Source: Hyphomicrobiales bacterium (lineage in GTDB: Bacteria > Pseudomonadota > Alphaproteobacteria > Rhizobiales > CAJQND01). Taken from it: 64,000 nt of DNA. The position numbers and the translations under genes are program-made. The stretch lies in NCBI GenBank assembly GCA_028285595.1, contig JANQOW010000137.1:62001-126000 (forward strand). Reading direction: 5' to 3'. Of the stretch, positions 58,066 through 64,000 are shown piece after piece (position 1 is the stretch's first letter; each line of letters begins with the position of its first letter). Below the pieces are notes generated by a model. That model made no database searches. It had not been told where the DNA came from and saw only the letters and a program-made list of their open reading frames with translations.

Positions 58066-59196
58066 ATGACCGAGACCGTGCGGGACGAACGAGACAGCCA
58101 AGTGGGCCGTGCCATCGTTGAGGACGATGCGGAGCTTGAAAGCTACTATGACGATCTGGCGGGCCTGGAGACCGGCGCGCTTTGGACGGTGGCCAATGAT
58201 ATCGAGCCCTGGGAGCCCACACCCGCCTCCGCCCCCACCATCTGGCGCAACAAGGAGCTGCGCCCTCAGGTGATGCGCTCGCTGGACCTGGTCTCGCCGG
58301 AAAAGGCCGGACGGCGGGTGGTTTATCTGCGGAACCCCAAACGCAAGGATGTGAGCGCCTGTTGCGGCTGGCTGTTCAGCGGCATCCAGGTGATGCGGCC
58401 GGGCGAGAAGACGTCGGCGCACAAGCATGCCGCGTCTGCTTTGCGGTTCATCATGGAAGGCGCGGGCGGCTACACGGTGGTGGACGGCCACAAGATCACC
58501 TTCGGCGCGCGGGACTTTGTGATCACCCCGAACGGCACCTGGCACGACCATGGCGTCTTGGAGGATGGCGAAGTGTCCATGTGGCAGGACGGCCTCGATA
58601 TTCCGCTCACCAATGCGCTTGAGGCCAACTTTTATGAGGTGCATCCCGACCTCTACCAAAAGCCCAACTACCCTGAGAACGATTCCCCCGGCACCTATGG
58701 GGCGCCAGGCCTGTTGCCCGCCAAGGAGACCTGGGACAAGCCCTATTCGCCGCTCATGAAATATTCCTGGGAGGAGACCTATGAGGGGCTTCAGGCCTAC
58801 GGGAAGGTGTCGGACGGATCGCCCTATGACGGGCTGATCATGCGCTATTCGAACCCGCACACAGGCGGCCACGTGATGCAGACCATGGGTGCGCACATGC
58901 AGATGCTCCGCGGCGGCGAGGCCACCAAGGCGCACCGGCACACCGGCAACGTGATCTACCATGTGGCCAAAGGCTCAGGGCATTCGGTGATCGGCGGCGT
59001 GCGCTATGACTGGAGCGAGAAGGATATCTTCTGCGTGCCGGCCTGGATGTGGCACGAGCACGCCAACGCCTCAGACAGCGAAGACGCCTGCCTGTTCTCG
59101 TTCAACGATTTCCCGGTGATGGAAAAGCTTGGCTTTTATAGGGAAGAGGCGTTTGAGGAGAATGGCGGTCACCAGGAGGTCACGGGAACGGCTTAG
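58066..59196 (+). CDS. bicupin, gentisate 1,2-dioxygenase-like
   Basis: A 376-residue protein with two cupin domains. The first (about 105-185) has HKHAASALRFIMEG and FVITPNGTWHDHG, giving metal ligands His, His, His and matching gentisate 1,2-dioxygenase closely. The second (about 275-355) has HRHTGNVIYHVAKGSG and VPAWMWHEH. Such Fe(II) enzymes cleave gentisate or salicylate-type rings. GGGAGAG lies upstream of the ATG. No maleylpyruvate isomerase or hydrolase gene is adjacent, so the substrate is open. Confidence 0.8.
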   Translation: MTETVRDERDSQVGRAIVEDDAELESYYDDLAGLETGALWTVANDIEPWEPTPASAPTIWRNKELRPQVMRSLDLVSPEKAGRRVVYLRNPKRKDVSACCGWLFSGIQVMRPGEKTSAHKHAASALRFIMEGAGGYTVVDGHKITFGARDFVITPNGTWHDHGVLEDGEVSMWQDGLDIPLTNALEANFYEVHPDLYQKPNYPENDSPGTYGAPGLLPAKETWDKPYSPLMKYSWEETYEGLQAYGKVSDGSPYDGLIMRYSNPHTGGHVMQTMGAHMQMLRGGEATKAHRHTGNVIYHVAKGSGHSVIGGVRYDWSEKDIFCVPAWMWHEHANASDSEDACLFSFNDFPVMEKLGFYREEAFEENGGHQEVTGTA

Positions 59197-59277
59197 AGCG
59201 GGACGTCTGAATTTTGATCTGGATTGCAGGGGCTTAGCCGTGTACGAGGCACCGGACCTTTATTCAGGAGAGATCAA

Positions 59278-59955
59278 ATGGACGTTCACGAAGCCATCAT
59301 GTCGCGCCATTCCTGCCGGCGGTTCAAATCCGATCCGGTGCCCGAAGACGCCTTGCGGCGGATTCTGACCGGCGCCGGCAAGGCACCGAGTGGGCACAAT
59401 ACTCAGCCGTGGAAAGTCTATGTGGTGCAAGGTGCCGCGAAAGAGCGGATCACTGAGAAGGCGCTTGCCGCCGCGCAAGGGATCTCATCGCTGAAGGCCA
59501 GCGATCCTGAGTTTGACTATTACCCAACCAATTGGTTTGAACCCTATCTGGAGCGGCGCCGGGCCACCGGATTCGGGCTCTATGGGGCGCTGGGCATCGG
59601 GCGCGATGACAAACAGGCGCGCGGTGAACAAATGCTCCGCAACTTCAAGTTCTTTGACGCGCCTGTTGGTCTTTTCATCACCTTCTCACGCCGCATGTCA
59701 GTGGGCTCGTTCATGGATATCGGCATGTTCATTGAGAACATTCTGATCGGGGCCAGAGGCGAGGGGCTCCACACCTGCGGTCAAGTGGCCTGGTGCTCGC
59801 ACCATCAGTTGATCCGCGAAGAGCTGGGGATCGACGAAGATGAACTCCTGGCGTGCGGCATCTCGGTGGGCTACGGGGTTGAGGATGCGCCGGAGAACGT
59901 CTGGCGCACAGATCGGGCCGGGATTGATGAATGGGTGACGTTCTACAATGAGTGA
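59278..59955 (+). CDS. nitroreductase family protein
   Basis: A 225-residue FMN-dependent nitroreductase. MSRHSCRRFKSDPVP is the FMN-phosphate site, GKAPSGHNTQPWKVYVV the typical SxxNxQPW stretch, and GEGLHTCGQVAW and GVEDAPENVWRTDR close the fold. GGAGAGA lies before the ATG at 59278. It probably reduces quinones or nitro compounds with NAD(P)H. The gene follows the bicupin by 81 bases. Confidence 0.88.
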   Translation: MDVHEAIMSRHSCRRFKSDPVPEDALRRILTGAGKAPSGHNTQPWKVYVVQGAAKERITEKALAAAQGISSLKASDPEFDYYPTNWFEPYLERRRATGFGLYGALGIGRDDKQARGEQMLRNFKFFDAPVGLFITFSRRMSVGSFMDIGMFIENILIGARGEGLHTCGQVAWCSHHQLIREELGIDEDELLACGISVGYGVEDAPENVWRTDRAGIDEWVTFYNE

Positions 59956-60190
59956 AGCTTCGCCGCGTTGAATCCAGTTCTCAAGTAAAAATTCAAATAT
60001 AAATCTCCCGAATGGCAATATTTCAACAATATTGTTTGAATTCTCTGTCCATTCTCTGAATTTGTTTGACTCAGATTTCTGTTTTTTATTTAATGAAGTT
60101 GGAGGGGCGCACTGCAACCCGTGCTGAGGGTGAAGTTTGCTCAGCGGGGTTGATGTTCAGACTCACACCATCACCGATGGAGCTCCTCAG
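59956..60190 (+). promoter_or_regulatory. AT-rich control region with palindrome and helical-phase repeats
   Basis: This stretch is far richer in A and T than its neighbours between 59985 and 60095. CAATATT-TCAAC-AATATTG (60016-60034) is a perfect inverted repeat. ATTCTCTG occurs at 60040-60047 and again at 60051-60058, 11 bases apart. GTTGGAGGGG and the following bases lead into the protease gene. It is likely a regulated promoter; the composition also fits acquired DNA. Confidence 0.55.
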
Positions 60191-62305
60191 ATGTCAAACC
60201 ATGAATTTCACAATCGGGTTCTCGATGCGCGGCCCGACAGAATAGACTTTCGCGACAGGCCCTATTCGCCGCCGCTCGTGTCGCTGCCGGCCTCGTTCCC
60301 CTCTGAGGAAGAGATCTCCCACTATCTGCCCGAATATCACCGGACGTCAAAGATCCTTGATCAGGGCCGGGAAGGGGCGTGTACGGGCTTTGGGCTTGCG
60401 GCGGTCATCAACTACACCCTGTGGGACAACTGGCTGCGCAGGAACGGCGGCGACCTGGAGGCGGGGGACCGCCCGGAGCATGTCAGCCCTTGGATGCTCT
60501 ATGACAATGCACGGGTCTACGATGAATGGGAGGGGGAGGATTATTCCGGATCAAGCTGTCGCGGCGCCATGAAGGGATGGCACAAGCACGGGGTCTGCCG
60601 GTCAGAACTGTGGGAGAAGCGCAGTCGGCGCACTCCCCGACCGGATCCGACCTGGAGTTCGGATGCCGCGCTGCGCCCGCTGGGAGCCTACTACCGGGTG
60701 GATGTGCGCTCGATCAGTGACATGCAGGCGGCGGTCCGCGAGGTGAGGGCCGTCTATTGCTCTGCACGCGTCCATGCCGGCTGGTGGTTGGAAGGCCGGC
60801 AGCAGACCCAATCCGTCGCGGGTCTGGAACTCCCCCTGATCGAACTCCATGAGAAGATCACCGGCGGACACGCCTTCGCTGTTGTGGGTTACACGCCTTA
60901 CGGTTTCATTGTGCAGAACTCTTGGGGGCCAAGCTGGGGCATGAAGGGGTTTGCGGTTCTGACCTATGATGACTGGGCGCGCAATGGAGACGATGCCTGG
61001 GTGGCAGCGATTGCCGCGCCCATGCGCGTTGCCGAGAAAGTCTCCGTGCCTGCGGCCCGATCGCGCGGCGGATCGGAAATGTCCACGTCGACCTTGAGCG
61101 CGGCGATCCAGACCACAGCCAGCAAAGGGCCCTGGAGTGAAGCCAAGGCCTATGAGCATTCGGTTGTGATGGGCAATGACGGCAAGGTGTTGCGGCGCCT
61201 TGTGGACACGGCTGACCCGGCCGACAATCTGCGCAAAGTCGTGTTTGAGCTGCCGCAAGCGGCGATCGACAGCGGCAAGAAACACATTCTGGTTTACGCC
61301 CACGGCGGGTTGAACAGCGAAGAAGATGCAATCAACCGTGCCCGCCACCTTGGGCCCTGGTTTGATGCCAACGGCATTCACCCGATCTTCCTTGTGTGGC
61401 GCACCTCTTTGATGGAGTCCATCGGGCAGATCGGCGGCGACATTGTGGGGCCGTTCCTGAAGCAACGCGAGGAGATGCGCTCGCGCGGCATTGGAGATCT
61501 TGTGGACCGCGCGCTGAACAAGATGCAGAACAAGTTCGACAGCGCCTTCGAGGCCGCCGCGGAGAAGGTTTTGGGTAAGGCGGTTTGGTCACAGATGAAG
61601 CAGAATGCCGAGGCGGCCGCCAACGGGAACGGCGGCACGCGGCAAGTGACCAACATGCTGAAAGAACTGAGCGCGGCGCAGCCTGATGCGTCTTTCCACA
61701 TGCTGGGGCATTCTGCGGGCTCAATCCTGCTGGGCCACATGCTGGACGACATGAACCCGGACATCAGGCTCGGCACGTTCGGGCTTTATGCGCCCGCCTG
61801 TTCATTGCGCTTTGCGGTTCGGCACTTTGGTGGCGCCTTGCGCAAAGGCGTGTTGGCACCGGGCCAGCTTCATGTGGACAATCTAACCGATCAAAATGAG
61901 CGTGATGACACGGTGGGGCCTTACGGCAAATCATTGCTCTACCTTGTGAGCCGGGCGTTCGAAGATCCTCGCAAGATGCCTCTTATGGGGTTTGCGAAAT
62001 GCTGGGATCCGAAGACCAGCGATCTGAAGGAGCTCAAGGAGCAGTTCGGCGCAGACTTTGCCGACAGTCATATCAAGGACATTCGGGACTGGGACGCGAT
62101 TGCTGATCAGTTCGGCGTGAAGCACACGGCGCATAAGCAAAAGCAGGTTGTGACCAGGATCTCGACAAATGACGCCGAGGAACTGAAAATCGACATTGCG
62201 CATGGCAGCTTTGACAATGATATCGCGGTCGTCAGCGGCTCGGTGGCCAGAGTGTTGGGGCAATCCAAACCCAGAGTTCCCATCACGAATTTGGTAGGGT
62301 ATTAG
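60191..62305 (+). CDS. C1-family (papain-like) protease fused to an alpha/beta serine hydrolase
   Basis: A 704-residue protein. The N-terminal papain-like domain (about 10-290) has DQGREGACTGFG with Cys64, GGHAFAVVGY with His227 and VQNSWGPSWG with Asn243, a complete C1 triad. After a linker, the C-terminal part (about 350-600) reads as an alpha/beta hydrolase: VYAHGGLNSEEDA with an HGG oxyanion segment and MLGHSAGSILLGH with Ser508. No signal peptide is seen, so it may be cytoplasmic or exported by another route. The ATG at 60191 fits; an upstream frame from 60137 is less likely. No prodomain is visible. Confidence 0.78.
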   Translation: MSNHEFHNRVLDARPDRIDFRDRPYSPPLVSLPASFPSEEEISHYLPEYHRTSKILDQGREGACTGFGLAAVINYTLWDNWLRRNGGDLEAGDRPEHVSPWMLYDNARVYDEWEGEDYSGSSCRGAMKGWHKHGVCRSELWEKRSRRTPRPDPTWSSDAALRPLGAYYRVDVRSISDMQAAVREVRAVYCSARVHAGWWLEGRQQTQSVAGLELPLIELHEKITGGHAFAVVGYTPYGFIVQNSWGPSWGMKGFAVLTYDDWARNGDDAWVAAIAAPMRVAEKVSVPAARSRGGSEMSTSTLSAAIQTTASKGPWSEAKAYEHSVVMGNDGKVLRRLVDTADPADNLRKVVFELPQAAIDSGKKHILVYAHGGLNSEEDAINRARHLGPWFDANGIHPIFLVWRTSLMESIGQIGGDIVGPFLKQREEMRSRGIGDLVDRALNKMQNKFDSAFEAAAEKVLGKAVWSQMKQNAEAAANGNGGTRQVTNMLKELSAAQPDASFHMLGHSAGSILLGHMLDDMNPDIRLGTFGLYAPACSLRFAVRHFGGALRKGVLAPGQLHVDNLTDQNERDDTVGPYGKSLLYLVSRAFEDPRKMPLMGFAKCWDPKTSDLKELKEQFGADFADSHIKDIRDWDAIADQFGVKHTAHKQKQVVTRISTNDAEELKIDIAHGSFDNDIAVVSGSVARVLGQSKPRVPITNLVGY

Positions 62306-62423
62306 ACCTGGCGCTCAAGATCTCGTGTGAGAAAAGGGCCATCCCATTCGTGGTCAAATGTGATACGAAGCCTGCGCGCACTCCTCGCGCACCACCTCCT
62401 TCAGTGTCTGAGAAAGAGCAAAC

Positions 62424-63794
62424 ATGGCTGAGTATGATTTTGACCTGTTCGTTATCGGTGCCGGTTCTGGCGGCGTTCGGGCCGCGCGGATGGCCGCAAG
62501 CCACGGCGCCAGCGTGGCGGTGGCTGAGGAATACCGGGTGGGTGGCACCTGCGTGATCCGGGGCTGTGTGCCCAAGAAGCTTTTCGTCTATGCCAGCCAT
62601 TTCCCGGAATATGTGGAAGATGCGGCAGGCTATGGCTGGTCCATAGCCCCTGGCGGCTTTGATTGGACGACGCTTAAGGACAACAAAGACAAAGAGATCG
62701 ATCGGCTGAACGGGATTTACATCCGCAACCTGGAAGCCTCCAGGGTCAAGATCATCCAATCGCGCGCGACATTGAAGGATGCCCACACGGTTAGCCTGGA
62801 GAGCGAGGGGACGAGCGTTACCGCCAAACATATCCTGATTGCCACCGGCGCCACGCCCTTTGTGCCGGAGTTCCCAGGGTCCGAACACGCCATTACCTCC
62901 AACGAGGCGTTTCATCTGGATGCTCTGCCGGAGAAGGTCATAGTTGTGGGCGGCGGTTACATTGCTGTTGAGTTTGCCGGCATTTTCAACGGGTTAGGGC
63001 TACAAACCACCCAGCTCTACCGGGGCCCGCAGATCCTGCGCGGATTTGACGATGATCTAAGAGACAGCCTGGCCGACGAGATGCGGGCGAAAGGCATTGA
63101 TGTGCGCACACAAAGCGATATCGCGAAGATCGAGCCCTCCGGTTCTGGCTACGTGGCCACGCTCAAATCGGGCGAGACCCTTGAGGCCGGGCTGGTGATG
63201 TATGCCACCGGCCGGGTGCCCAACACGGCGGGCCTTGGCTTGGAAGAGGCAGGCGTTGAGCTGAACGATAATGGAGCGGTTGCGGTGAATGCCTACTCGC
63301 AAACCTCCGTGCCCAACATCTATGCGGTGGGCGATGTGACCGACCGGATGAACCTGACACCCGTGGCCATTCGCGAGGGCGCGGCGTTTGCAGAAACGGT
63401 CTTCAACAATACCCCCACCGCGGTGGATCATTCCAACATCGCCACAGCGGTCTTTTCCCAACCGGAAATCGGCACCGTGGGGCTGACGGAAGCGGAGGCG
63501 CAGGAGAAGTATGGCGAGTTGGACATCTACAAGTCCCGCTTCCGGCCCATGAAGTTCATTCTGCCGGGGCGCGAGGAGAAGATGATGATGAAGCTCATCG
63601 TCGATGCGGCCTCCGACAAGGTGGTGGGCTGCCACATTCTGGGGCCTGATGCCGGCGAAATGGCTCAGCTCTTGGGGATCGCGGTGAAGATGGGCGCCAC
63701 CAAGGCTGATTTCGACGCCACCGTGGCTGTTCATCCCACCGCCGCGGAGGAACTGGTCACCATGCGCGAGAAATGGACCGCGCCCGCTGGATGA
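62424..63794 (+). CDS. gor: glutathione-disulfide reductase
   Basis: A 456-residue FAD-dependent disulfide reductase. LFVIGAGSGGVRAARMA binds FAD, GGTCVIRGCVPKKL has the redox-active cysteine pair, VVGGGYIAVEFAGIFNGLG the NAD(P) fold and AVHPTAAEEL the catalytic His-Glu. The length and the GCVPKK form indicate Gor and not lipoamide dehydrogenase. It reduces GSSG with NADPH in the cytoplasm. It stands alone, 118 bases after the protease fusion. Confidence 0.94.
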   Translation: MAEYDFDLFVIGAGSGGVRAARMAASHGASVAVAEEYRVGGTCVIRGCVPKKLFVYASHFPEYVEDAAGYGWSIAPGGFDWTTLKDNKDKEIDRLNGIYIRNLEASRVKIIQSRATLKDAHTVSLESEGTSVTAKHILIATGATPFVPEFPGSEHAITSNEAFHLDALPEKVIVVGGGYIAVEFAGIFNGLGLQTTQLYRGPQILRGFDDDLRDSLADEMRAKGIDVRTQSDIAKIEPSGSGYVATLKSGETLEAGLVMYATGRVPNTAGLGLEEAGVELNDNGAVAVNAYSQTSVPNIYAVGDVTDRMNLTPVAIREGAAFAETVFNNTPTAVDHSNIATAVFSQPEIGTVGLTEAEAQEKYGELDIYKSRFRPMKFILPGREEKMMMKLIVDAASDKVVGCHILGPDAGEMAQLLGIAVKMGATKADFDATVAVHPTAAEELVTMREKWTAPAG

Positions 63795-63894
63795 CTTCCA
63801 TAAACCATTTGGTGGTTACTCCGAGCCGTGTTTGAATGCCTTGGCTTGATGGATGGGGCCGATTGTCGGCTGAGACAACATGGAGGAAACATCA

Positions 63895-64000
63895 ATGAAA
63901 CTGCATAAACTGGGCTGTGGTGCAGCCATGGCTGTCGCGGGCGTGTTCGGACTGTCGTTGGCGCTGACGCCCGCCTTGCCGATCAGCAATGCCGAGGCGA
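63895..64000 (+). CDS. exported protein, 5' part only
   Basis: The first 35 codons of a gene cut by the window edge. TGGAGGAAAC before the ATG is a strong ribosome binding site. The sequence MKLHKLGCGAAMAVAG continues as a hydrophobic stretch to ISNAEA, a signal peptide with a probable AEA cleavage. The mature protein is outside the window. Confidence 0.75.
   Translation, partial: MKLHKLGCGAAMAVAGVFGLSLALTPALPISNAEA

Overview
The window is a chromosomal segment of an alphaproteobacterium, most likely order Hyphomicrobiales (Rhizobiales). The main evidence is gene order: accA, xerD, a small membrane protein, aroK, aroB, a CNNM/CorC protein, bolA, a J-domain protein, cobS, cobT, a phytase-like esterase, rpmB, a DUF3108 protein, a Suv3-like helicase and an S4 protein, which is the core arrangement I know from that order. 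Other supporting points are a short-form HisG with HisZ, a CIRCE-controlled groESL operon and glnK-amtB. Genes are densely packed on both strands. I see no rRNA, tRNA, CRISPR array, transposase or prophage. Genus cannot be set from the sequence alone.

Layout. 0-2.5 kb: a split AtuA-type pair and a small helical protein. 2.5-5.5 kb (minus): L,D-transpeptidase lipoprotein, accA, xerD and a 47-residue membrane protein. 5.6-13.7 kb (mostly plus): the aroK-aroB-corC run, bolA (minus), J-domain protein, cobS-cobT and a phytase-like secreted esterase. 13.7-22.5 kb: rpmB (minus), DUF3108 protein, a long non-coding interval with repeated sequence blocks, helicase plus S4 protein, then hisS-hisZ-hisG with an unrecognised secreted protein directly behind. 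22.5-31.7 kb: small accessory genes (GFA enzyme, DUF1127, GcvA-like LysR regulator, nucleotidyltransferase, HalD/BesD-like Fe(II)/2OG oxygenase, GNAT), groES-groEL, a PAS-like protein and rmuC.

31.7-44.7 kb is accessory metabolism. Sugar-acid genes are an enolase-superfamily dehydratase-like enzyme with a beta-hydroxyacid dehydrogenase; an SMP-30 lactonase with a Gfo/Idh/MocA dehydrogenase; and, divergently, a DUF1537 kinase, an OtnC-like aldolase, an ABM protein and an isopropylmalate-dehydrogenase-type enzyme. Among them sit a membrane-anchored dihaem cytochrome c, a DUF4384 protein with a degenerate haem motif, a thiolase and an Stf0 sulfotransferase. The order suggests uptake-independent processing of an aldonate or tetronate to a triose phosphate, but no transporter is present.

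44.9-64 kb: an SH3 envelope protein with cysteine repeats, acyl-CoA dehydrogenase, lytic transglycosylase, glnK-amtB with a sigma-54-like promoter, a VanZ-like protein, a TPR-glycosyltransferase-sulfotransferase fusion, a VanY-like peptidase, gph, gabD, rpiA, a DUF2059 protein, a gentisate-dioxygenase-like bicupin, a nitroreductase, a papain-like protease fused to a serine hydrolase behind an AT-rich promoter region, glutathione reductase, and the start of a secreted protein cut by the window edge.

The most unusual items are the two multi-domain fusions (51.8 kb and 60.2 kb), the CPECN degenerate haem motif, the HxD-bearing HalD/BesD-like enzyme, and several well-formed inverted repeats in regulatory positions.
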